Shown here one piece after another: positions 1 to 5,274 of a stretch of 6,937 nt of DNA. The notes below the pieces were generated by a model. It did not search any database and was not told the DNA's origin. It saw nothing but the letters and a program-made list of their open reading frames with translations. Within the stretch, counting starts at the first letter, position 1. The number at the start of each line of letters is the position of its first letter. The position numbers and the translations under genes were made by a program. This DNA is from Thermodesulfobacteriaceae bacterium (GTDB taxonomy: Bacteria; Desulfobacterota; Thermodesulfobacteria; Thermodesulfobacteriales; Thermodesulfobacteriaceae), in contig WGAR01000097.1 of NCBI GenBank assembly GCA_015494725.1, positions 1 to 6,937 on the forward strand, in the 5' to 3' direction.

Positions 1-66
1 CATGCCGGTGCGGCGGCGGCCCAGATCGCCGCGTACCTGAGATCTTTAGGGAGTGAAGGGGCATGA
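1..66 (+). CDS. C-terminal end of an upstream gene (partial), possibly a flavoprotein
   Basis: The first frame is open from the left edge to a TGA at 64-66, giving 21 residues beginning HAGAAAAQIAAYLRSLG. The stop overlaps the start of the next gene in an ATGA arrangement, which argues that it is a real, translationally coupled upstream gene. An Ala-rich helix ending in an Ala-Tyr-Leu stretch is the usual tail of FAD/NAD(P)-binding oxidoreductases such as the GltD-like small subunits. That would fit an electron-input partner for the HdrA-like protein that follows, but 21 residues are too few to name a family. What is seen is the open frame and the overlap; the flavoprotein identity is inference. 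Confidence 0.55.
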   Translation, partial: HAGAAAAQIAAYLRSLGSEGA

Positions 67-1778
67 AAGAGCCGCGCCTGGGGGTCTTCATCTGTCATTG
101 CGGAGGAAATATTTCCGATGTGGTGGATGTGGAAAAGGTGCGCCAGGCGGTGGAGGGGGACCCCGGGGTAAAGGTGGCGCAGACCCATATGTTCACCTGC
201 TCGGAGGCCGCTCAGCAGGAGATGATCCGCCTGATCCAGGAACACGACCTCAACGGCCTGGTCATTGCCTCCTGTTCACCGCGTCTGCATCAGGAGACCT
301 TTCGTCAGATGGCCCGCCGGGCCGGCCTTAACCCCTATCGTTACGTCCAGGTGAACATACGTGAGCAGTGTTCCTGGGCCCATCCCCATCATCCAGAGGA
401 AGCCACCCGCAAGGCGGTGGCCCTGGTAAAGGGGGGTATAGCCCGGGCTCTTAGGGCCCGTTCCCTGGAACCCATCGTGATAAAGACACGGCCCGAGGCG
501 GTGGTCATCGGCGCCGGGATCGCCGGGCTTGAAGCCGCCCTGGGTCTTTCCCGGATGGGAATAAAGGTCCATCTGGTGGAAAAGGAGGACCGCCCCGGAG
601 GACTTCTCCGGGATCGTGGCCCCATCTTTCCCACCGATCAGAAGGGCCGCGACCTGGTGGAGCACCTGTGGAAAGAAATACGCCGGAACGTAAACATTCG
701 GACCTATTTTGGATCCCATCTGTGCGGAAAGGAGGGGGTGGTCGGCGATTTTCGTTTGAAGATCTGCCGGGACGGAGAGGAAAAAGAGATCCGGGCCGGG
801 GCCATCGTGGTGGCCACCGGGGCCCGTCCTCATACCCCTCAACCAGGGGAATGGGGTTACGGTTCGGAAGGGGTGTGCACCCTTTATGAATTTCTTCTTC
901 ATCTGGCCGAACATCCGGAGGAAAAACCCCTTTCTTACCGGGGAAGGCGTGTAAGGCGTCTGGTCTATATCTATTGTGTGGGGTCCCGTGAGCCGGCCGG
1001 GGAGAAGGCCCGCACCTATTGTTCTCGATATTGTTGCACCGCAGCCCTTTATACCGCCTGTCTGGTCCACTCCCGATGGCCGGAGGTGACCCAGGTCCAT
1101 CTCTACCGGGACATAAGAAGCTACGGAAAATACGAAAAGTATTACCGTCGGGCCCTGGGTTACGGTTCGGTTTTCATGCGTTATTCTCCACAATCCCCTC
1201 CGGAGATCCATCCCGGAGGCCGCCTCAGGGTCCGGGTAAAGGATCTTTTGACCGCCAAGGAAGAGGTCGAACTGGAGGCGGATCTGGTATGTCTAGTGAC
1301 CGGTCTTGAACCCGTCCATTCCCCTGAACTTCTGGAACATTTAAAGCTTCCGGTGGGGAAGGAGGGTTTCTTCCAGGAGGTGCATCCCAAACTGCGGCCG
1401 GTGGAAACCATGGCCGATGGGGTCTTCATTTGCGGATGTGCTCAGGGCCCCAGAACCGCGGAGGAGAGTGCCACCAGTGGTCTTGCTGCGGCAGCCAAGG
1501 TGGGGGCCCTTCTCCTGGCAGGAGAGGTGAAGAGGGAGCCCTTGGTGGCTGAGGTGATCGAGGAGCGATGTGACGGCTGTGGAGAGTGTCTGGCTGCCTG
1601 TCCCTACGGAGCGCTTGAACTTTCCGGAGATCGGGTCCGGGTACGGGAATCCCTGTGTAAGGGAGAAGGGGCCTGTGTGCCGGTGTGTCCTCAACAGGCG
1701 CTGCAGGTCCGGGGCTACGAACACGAGACGGTAAAGGCCCTTATCCAGTCCCTGGCGGAGGGGTGGGCCGATGCTTGA
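63..1778 (+). CDS. hdrA: HdrA-like FAD/iron-sulfur subunit of a heterodisulfide-reductase-type complex
   Basis: A 571-residue cytoplasmic flavoprotein of the heterodisulfide reductase subunit A family, which uses FAD and Fe-S clusters to split or relay electrons to HdrC and HdrB. Residues 1-135 are the HdrA N-terminal domain, with CHCGGN at 11-16 and further cysteines at C46, C71 and C103. The FAD Rossmann motif GAGIAG is at 150-155, followed by acidic E173. A second nucleotide-domain half contains the family's CVGSR (305-309) and CSRYCC (320-325) segments and the HPKLRPVET block (441-449). The C-terminus is a ferredoxin domain: C503/C506/C509/C513 is complete, whereas C532/E535/C538/C542 has Glu in place of the second cysteine. 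The central ferredoxin insertion of methanogen HdrA, expected around 232-245, is absent, which explains the shorter length. The ATG overlaps the upstream stop, with GGGAG at 49-53 as a plausible ribosome site. Confidence 0.95.
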   Translation: MKEPRLGVFICHCGGNISDVVDVEKVRQAVEGDPGVKVAQTHMFTCSEAAQQEMIRLIQEHDLNGLVIASCSPRLHQETFRQMARRAGLNPYRYVQVNIREQCSWAHPHHPEEATRKAVALVKGGIARALRARSLEPIVIKTRPEAVVIGAGIAGLEAALGLSRMGIKVHLVEKEDRPGGLLRDRGPIFPTDQKGRDLVEHLWKEIRRNVNIRTYFGSHLCGKEGVVGDFRLKICRDGEEKEIRAGAIVVATGARPHTPQPGEWGYGSEGVCTLYEFLLHLAEHPEEKPLSYRGRRVRRLVYIYCVGSREPAGEKARTYCSRYCCTAALYTACLVHSRWPEVTQVHLYRDIRSYGKYEKYYRRALGYGSVFMRYSPQSPPEIHPGGRLRVRVKDLLTAKEEVELEADLVCLVTGLEPVHSPELLEHLKLPVGKEGFFQEVHPKLRPVETMADGVFICGCAQGPRTAEESATSGLAAAAKVGALLLAGEVKREPLVAEVIEERCDGCGECLAACPYGALELSGDRVRVRESLCKGEGACVPVCPQQALQVRGYEHETVKALIQSLAEGWADA

Positions 1779-2016
1779 ACGGCCTAAGGGAGCGCTGGAA
1801 AGATATCGGGAAGAGATGAAATATCACACCGCCATCGCGGAACTCCTCCGACGGGAGGGGCCCAAGAACATCCCGGAGATAGCCGAGGCTCTGGGGATCC
1901 ACCCGGCGGAAGCCATGCTTTACGTAATGGGTATGTGGCGCTACGGGAAGGTGGAGGCCCTCCCCAAGGGGCGACGGGAACGCTATTTCCAATACGGACT
2001 TCGGGAGGAAGGGTGA
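1771..2016 (+). CDS. small winged-helix-like protein inserted in the hdr operon
   Basis: An 81-residue protein that I do not recognise by name. Residues about 18-45 read as two helices in a helix-turn-helix arrangement (IAELLRREGP, then IPEIAEALGIHPAEA). They are followed by a helix and a basic wing-like hairpin, KVEALPKGRRERYFQYG, near 60-76. This is the pattern of a minimal winged-helix fold. It has no cysteines, signal peptide or membrane segment. The ATG overlaps the end of hdrA by 8 bases and is preceded by GGAGG at 1757-1761; its own stop overlaps the GTG of the next gene. It is therefore tightly coupled between the HdrA and HdrC genes, as is the uncharacterised 'hyp' gene of sHdr clusters. 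It may be an autoregulator or a structural adaptor of the complex; neither is shown. Confidence 0.8.
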   Translation: MLERPKGALERYREEMKYHTAIAELLRREGPKNIPEIAEALGIHPAEAMLYVMGMWRYGKVEALPKGRRERYFQYGLREEG

Positions 2017-2324
2017 TTCGACTCCGGCCGGAATGGCGCAAAATCTTTGAGGCCCGGGGAAGGGACCTGGATGCCCGCCGCTGTTTTAACTGCGGTACCT
2101 GCACCACCCTCTGTCCCCTGGGGTTAAAGGTGCTCCCGCGGGAGATCTTCCGTTATGCCCTGCTGGGAGCCGAGGAGAAACTCCGGGAAAACCGGGAAGC
2201 CATTTACGCCTGTCTTTTGTGCCGACTCTGTGAGGTCAATTGTCCGCAGGGGGTGAAGATAACCGAGGTCATAAGACTCCTTCGGGTCTATCTGGCGGAA
2301 GAGGATCTGGAGGTAAGATCCTAG
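2013..2324 (+). CDS. hdrC: HdrC-like subunit with two [4Fe-4S] clusters
   Basis: A 103-residue ferredoxin-like electron carrier that in Hdr complexes links the HdrA flavoprotein to HdrB. Two complete CX2CX2CX3CP motifs are visible: C24/C27/C30/C34 followed by Pro, and C67/C70/C73/C77 followed by Pro. Between them lies a helical spacer (about 41-64), as in HdrC and the N-terminus of GlpC/HdrD-type proteins. It has no membrane segment, so it is the soluble HdrC type and not the HdrE- or DsrM-linked form. The start chosen is the GTG at 2013: it overlaps the preceding stop as GTGA and has GGGAGG at 2003-2008. A longer reading from an ATG at 1935 would run inside the previous gene and add 26 low-complexity residues that the family lacks. 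Confidence 0.9.
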   Translation: MIRLRPEWRKIFEARGRDLDARRCFNCGTCTTLCPLGLKVLPREIFRYALLGAEEKLRENREAIYACLLCRLCEVNCPQGVKITEVIRLLRVYLAEEDLEVRS

Positions 2325-2325
2325 C

Positions 2326-2334
2326 AGGAGGTGA
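2326..2334 (+). promoter_or_regulatory. strong Shine-Dalgarno site that fixes the hdrB-like start at TTG 2340
   Basis: AGGAGGTGA is a full complement of the 16S rRNA 3' end. The GTG at 2331 lies inside this site and so cannot be the start it serves. Five bases downstream (ACCCC) is the in-frame TTG at 2340. The next gene repeats this geometry exactly: the same nine bases, a five-base spacer and then ATG. Confidence 0.75.
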
Positions 2335-2339
2335 ACCCC

Positions 2340-3299
2340 TTGGCCGAGATAAGGAGCAGATTAGCCCTGCTTTCTCAGAACTTACGGTACAGGGCCCATG
2401 TCTTTCCTTTACCGGCAAGAAGTCTGGTCTCCTGGGCGGAGGGGCTGGGGCTTGCCCGGGGCGGAAAGACCATTCTTTATACCGGACACCTCTACCAACT
2501 TTTGCCTTATCTCCGGGTTCTGAGGGAAAGGGAGCAGGGTTTGGTCCGAGGGAAGGATTGGCTTTCCCGACTGGCCCCGGTCCTGAATCCCTGGATAAAT
2601 GTCTCCCGTCTGGCGATACTCGGACGGGAGGAGCGAAGGCTGCAGGAATATTATACCGGTGTTCTGCGGGGGGTGGTAAAGCTTCTGCGCAAATGCGGGG
2701 TCGAACCCGGTTATCTTTATGAAAAGGAATACTACCCGGGGACCCTGGCTTATGATCTGGGGCTGGAGGGGGTATTTGAACTCCAGGCCCGGCGGGTGGT
2801 AAGGGCCTTTCGTGAGGCCGGGGTGCGGACCATCATTACCGTGGACCCTCACTCCACCGCTCTGTTGAGGGAGGTCTATCCCCAGCTCTTTCCGGACTGG
2901 GATTTCGAGGTGCGAAGCTATCTGGAGATCCTTTTTCACCAGGGCAGGCACCTTCCCCTGCGGGGCGAGGAGGGGGTTTATCTCTGGCACGATTCCTGTG
3001 TCTATGTCCGGTATCTGGGAGTGGTGGAGGAACCGAGAGAGATCCTGAAGAGGGCCGGGCTGGAGATAAGGGAACCGCGTTTCAGCCGCGAGATCACCCG
3101 ATGTTGCGGAGGCCCGGCGGAGACCCTGTTTCCGGAAAAGGCCGGTGAGCTTGCCCGCGCCCGGATGGAGGAGCTCTCCACCCTGGGGCCGGGGACGGTG
3201 ATAACCCTCTGTCCCATCTGTCACTTTAATCTTAGGGCCGTGTCCGGGCCGGATCAGAGGGTGGAGGACTTCGTCCGGGTGTTAAGGCTTGAGGAATAA
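2340..3299 (+). CDS. hdrB: HdrB-like CCG-domain protein with a degenerate first CCG domain
   Basis: A 319-residue cytoplasmic protein of the HdrB/HdrD/GlpC cysteine-rich (CCG) family, which carries the thiol/disulfide catalytic site of Hdr complexes on non-cubane [4Fe-4S] clusters. The C-terminal domain is intact: C220, C255-C256 (CCGG), C291 and C294 form C-X34-CC-X34-CX2C, close to the family spacing. The N-terminal domain keeps the CCG fold pattern, but every cluster cysteine appears replaced: TGC becomes TGH (H50), CCG becomes YYP (Y131, Y132) and CPxC becomes DPHS (D169, S172). The only cysteine left there is C119. This predicts one catalytic cluster instead of two. The gene begins 15 bases after the hdrC-like stop, and TTG is chosen because of the Shine-Dalgarno spacing. 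It could be the B2-type partner of a second HdrB encoded elsewhere. Confidence 0.88.
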   Translation: MAEIRSRLALLSQNLRYRAHVFPLPARSLVSWAEGLGLARGGKTILYTGHLYQLLPYLRVLREREQGLVRGKDWLSRLAPVLNPWINVSRLAILGREERRLQEYYTGVLRGVVKLLRKCGVEPGYLYEKEYYPGTLAYDLGLEGVFELQARRVVRAFREAGVRTIITVDPHSTALLREVYPQLFPDWDFEVRSYLEILFHQGRHLPLRGEEGVYLWHDSCVYVRYLGVVEEPREILKRAGLEIREPRFSREITRCCGGPAETLFPEKAGELARARMEELSTLGPGTVITLCPICHFNLRAVSGPDQRVEDFVRVLRLEE

Positions 3300-3303
3300 G
3301 TGA

Positions 3304-3312
3304 AGGAGGTGA
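3304..3312 (+). promoter_or_regulatory. strong Shine-Dalgarno site for the DsrE-family gene
   Basis: AGGAGGTGA lies five bases (GAGAG) before the ATG at 3318. It supports this ATG over the upstream in-frame GTG at 3300, which precedes the site and would translate through it. The strength of the site suggests high expression of the small sulfur-handling protein relative to the upstream overlapping genes. Confidence 0.75.
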
Positions 3313-3317
3313 GAGAG

Positions 3318-3695
3318 ATGGCCGAGACCATTGCCGGGAAAAAACTCGTAGTGGTGGTTACCCATGGACTGGACGACCCCGAAAAAGCCACCCTGGCCCT
3401 GGTGGTGGCCAATGCCGCCCTTACCATGGACGTGCAGGTTACGGTGGTTTTTCAGGGTAAAGGAGTAATGTGCTGCACCAAGGGCATGTATGAACATATC
3501 GTTGCCCCGGGGCTTAAGCCTCTCAAGGAACTGGTGGACGGGTTACCCGCCCTGGGGGCCAAGATGTTCGTATGTATCCCCTGCATCGAGGAACGTAAGA
3601 TCACCAAGGAACAGCTGGTGGAGGGGTGCGAGCTGGTCAAGGCGGGAAAGCTGGTGAACGAGGTTATGCGTGCGGATCAGGTAATGGTGTACTGA
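3318..3695 (+). CDS. DsrE/DsrF-like family protein (predicted sulfurtransferase or persulfide carrier)
   Basis: A 125-residue soluble protein with the alternating strands and helices of the DsrE/DsrF/TusD fold: a first strand KLVVVVTHGLDDPEK (9-23), a helix ending in ANAALTMD (31-38) and a strand VTVVFQGKGV (41-50). Family members bind sulfane sulfur on conserved cysteines and pass it to TusA- or Hdr-type partners. Candidate sulfur-carrying residues are C52-C53 in the loop after the second strand and the pair C86 and C89 in MFVCIPCIEERKI (83-95); C104 lies in a later helix. The CX2C pair is an unusual feature that could support disulfide or persulfide chemistry. It sits 18 bases after the hdrB-like stop in the same operon, which ties the Hdr-like complex to sulfur transfer. 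The exact DsrE subgroup cannot be set by eye. Confidence 0.87.
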   Translation: MAETIAGKKLVVVVTHGLDDPEKATLALVVANAALTMDVQVTVVFQGKGVMCCTKGMYEHIVAPGLKPLKELVDGLPALGAKMFVCIPCIEERKITKEQLVEGCELVKAGKLVNEVMRADQVMVY

Positions 3696-3735
3696 GTCTT
3701 TGGGGTCTTCGGAAAAAGGTTTATTTTATAAGTTC

Positions 3736-4479
3736 ATGGAAGTTGAGGCTGAGGAATTAGTTCGGGGGGCGCAGGATTTTATCCTTCCCCGCCGGAAGGA
3801 GAGTGGGGGGTTCGGGGCCACTCCGGCCCTCCCCCCTACGGTGGAGGATACCTATTTCGCCCTGGCGGCCCTGCGGGTGTGCGGGGCGCTGAAGTCCGAT
3901 CCTTCCACCTTACGTTTTCTTCAGGGGCTCAATTTTTACCGGATGTCTCCGGAGGTTCGGGTAAGATGGCTCAAGGGTCTTCTGTGGCTGGGAGGGGCCT
4001 CTCCGAAGGAGGTGAAGTTCCTGTTGCAGGAGGAATTAAACCACCCCCCGGAGAGACTTTCGGGGCTGGCGGCCCTGAGGGAGATGGCGGATCTTCTGGG
4101 GGTAGATTCCGCGGGGGTGCGGAGGCTGAAAGAACTGGGACGCACGCGGTCTTTTCGCACCCTTAAGGATCTGTACCATCTTTTCAAAGCCCTGGGGCCG
4201 GGAGAATGGTCGAACGGAGTGGAGGAGTTCATTCTCCACTCCCAGAACCCCGACGGTGGGTTCGGTTTTTTTCCGGGCACCACCTCCTATCTGGAAAACA
4301 CCTATTTTGCCTGTCGTCTTATGAAGGCCCTGGGGCTTAAGCCCCGTGATCCGGAAGGACTCAGACTTTTTGTATTGAACACCCGCCGCAAGGACGGAGG
4401 TTTTGCCCGGGCCCCTCGCGGGGTCTCCTTTCTGGAGACCACCTATTACGCCCTGTGGATCCTGTTGCGGTTCTTTTGA
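3736..4479 (+). CDS. prenyltransferase/squalene-oxidase repeat (alpha-toroid) protein of unknown function
   Basis: A 247-residue protein built from helical hairpins of the prenyltransferase-beta/terpene-cyclase alpha6-alpha6 toroid type. Three units carry the canonical GGF...(E/D)xTYxA signature: GGF at 24, 174 and 221, with VEDTYFA at 36-42, LENTYFA at 186-192 and LETTYYA at 233-239. The segments between them divide into three more degenerate hairpins (about 54-88, 89-122 and 124-153), giving six units, enough for one closed barrel. I see neither the DxDD acid motif of class II cyclases nor the Asp/Cys/His zinc set of protein prenyltransferases, so catalysis is doubtful and a scaffold or ligand-binding role is possible. 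It starts within 40 bases of the DsrE-family stop, so it is probably co-transcribed. The start is uncertain: ATG 3736 lacks a good Shine-Dalgarno, and TTG 3700 would add 12 residues. Confidence 0.8.
   Translation: MEVEAEELVRGAQDFILPRRKESGGFGATPALPPTVEDTYFALAALRVCGALKSDPSTLRFLQGLNFYRMSPEVRVRWLKGLLWLGGASPKEVKFLLQEELNHPPERLSGLAALREMADLLGVDSAGVRRLKELGRTRSFRTLKDLYHLFKALGPGEWSNGVEEFILHSQNPDGGFGFFPGTTSYLENTYFACRLMKALGLKPRDPEGLRLFVLNTRRKDGGFARAPRGVSFLETTYYALWILLRFF
4216..4242. repeat. perfect 9-bp inverted repeat inside the toroid gene
   Basis: GGAGTGGAG at 4216-4224 and its exact reverse complement CTCCACTCC at 4234-4242 flank a nine-base loop. It lies in the coding region for residues around 161-169, has no following T-tract and is not a terminator. 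It could form an mRNA hairpin or be a chance product of GC-rich coding sequence. Confidence 0.4.
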
Positions 4480-4502
4480 TTATTCCCCTATCTTGGGAAT
4501 GA
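4480..4502. other. small hairpin at the convergent gene junction
   Basis: ATTCCC at 4482-4487 pairs with GGGAAT at 4495-4500 across a seven-base loop; a G-T wobble and one more A-T pair extend the stem to 4480-4502. It covers the stop codon and last codons of the minus-strand permease, directly after the stop of the plus-strand gene. Neither strand has a T-tract after the stem, so it is at best a weak termination or pausing element. No better terminator is visible at the junction. Confidence 0.25.
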
Positions 4503-5274
4503 GCCCCATTCTGCGGGCGTACTGATATTGTCTTTTCAGGAAGGCGAGGCCCAGGCTGAGATAAACAAGGTTCAGCAGCCCGGCCAGAAGGAGGTGTTTC
4601 CAGGGAAGGGTGCCCCGGGTGATTACCTCCCGCATGCCCTCAAAGACATGGGCCGAAGGGGTAAGAAGGGAGAAGGGTTTGAGCCAGACGGGGAGCACCT
4701 CCACCGGATAAAACACCGCCGAAAGCGGCAAGAACACAAAGATCAGGGCCCAGGCCAGGATCTCGGCCTCCTGTCCGAACCTAAAGATGAAACCGATGGT
4801 CACAAAACCTATGGCCCAGCCCAGGGCGAGCAGATTTACCACCAGAGGAAAGAGAACCGCTCCGAGCTTTAAGAGATTGAAACCATAGAACAGGACCGAA
4901 AGGGTGGTCATGATACCGAAGGCCAGTCCTACCTTAATCAGGCTTATCACCACCAGTCCCAGGAGATATTCGGTGAGGGTGATGGGAGCCACCAGCACGT
5001 TGAGGAGGTTACGCGACCATATATCCTCGAGGAAGGACACCGAGACCGCGAGCTGGGAACGGTACAGGATATGCCACAGGATCAGGGCTCCCAGAAAAAA
5101 GGAGACAAAGCGGGGGAGATGGAGGGCCCCGCGTTCCAGATAGAGGGTGAGGAACCCCCAGAGGAGAAGATCCATGGTGGGCCAGTAGAAGAGATCCAGG
5201 AGGCGGCTCACACTTCGCCGATAAAGGAACATCTGCCGGGCCACCACTCCGAGGATGCGTCGCGGTCTAGGCAC
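4480..5274 (-). CDS. ABC-2 type transporter permease
   Basis: A 264-residue integral membrane subunit of an ABC exporter, pairing with the ATPase encoded just upstream. Six hydrophobic segments are visible at about 26-46, 55-80, 96-130, 137-165, 170-190 and 226-246, the usual ABC-2 layout with a short cytoplasmic N-terminus rich in Arg. The segment LPLSAVFYPVEVLPVWLKP (182-200), followed by LLTPSAHVFEGMRE, is the characteristic ABC-2 signature region before the last helix. The length is normal for NodJ/DrrB-like permeases; the substrate cannot be read from sequence. The GTG start at 5274-5272 overlaps the ATPase stop by 8 bases and has GGAGG at 5285-5281, six bases away. Its stop touches the stop of the opposing gene with no spacer. 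Confidence 0.92.
   Translation of the reverse strand: MPRPRRILGVVARQMFLYRRSVSRLLDLFYWPTMDLLLWGFLTLYLERGALHLPRFVSFFLGALILWHILYRSQLAVSVSFLEDIWSRNLLNVLVAPITLTEYLLGLVVISLIKVGLAFGIMTTLSVLFYGFNLLKLGAVLFPLVVNLLALGWAIGFVTIGFIFRFGQEAEILAWALIFVFLPLSAVFYPVEVLPVWLKPFSLLTPSAHVFEGMREVITRGTLPWKHLLLAGLLNLVYLSLGLAFLKRQYQYARRMGLIPKIGE

Noticed and set aside
854..1170. A 14-base direct repeat, GGGTTACGGTTCGG, at 854-867 and 1157-1170
   Set aside because: Both copies encode Gly-Tyr-Gly-Ser in the same frame of hdrA; two copies only, with no other repeat structure.
276..1211. A 311-codon open frame on the minus strand opposite hdrA
   Set aside because: It lies wholly opposite a gene with clear HdrA motifs, has no recognisable domain and is rich in Gly, Pro and His, as expected from the complement of GC-rich coding DNA.
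1935..2012. Longer HdrC-like protein from the ATG at 1935
   Set aside because: The extension lies inside the winged-helix gene in another frame and is Gly/Pro-rich; the GTG at 2013 has a ribosome site and a GTGA overlap.
2409..3224. A 271-codon open frame on the minus strand opposite the hdrB-like gene
   Set aside because: Same reasoning: it is antisense to a gene with a complete CCG motif, with no domain pattern and no ribosome site seen.
3713..3735. AT-rich patch before the toroid gene as a possible internal promoter
   Set aside because: A TATA-like stretch is present, but no -35 element is seen at the right spacing; it overlaps a possible coding extension from TTG 3700.
3509..4345. GGGGCTTAAGCC shared between 3509-3520 and 4332-4343, the latter part of a 14-bp palindrome ending at 4345
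   Set aside because: Both copies encode Gly-Leu-Lys-Pro in real genes, and two occurrences are not enough to claim an operator or a repeat family.
4480..4502. Junction hairpin as a bidirectional intrinsic terminator
   Set aside because: The stem is only six bases plus a wobble extension and no T-tract follows on either strand.
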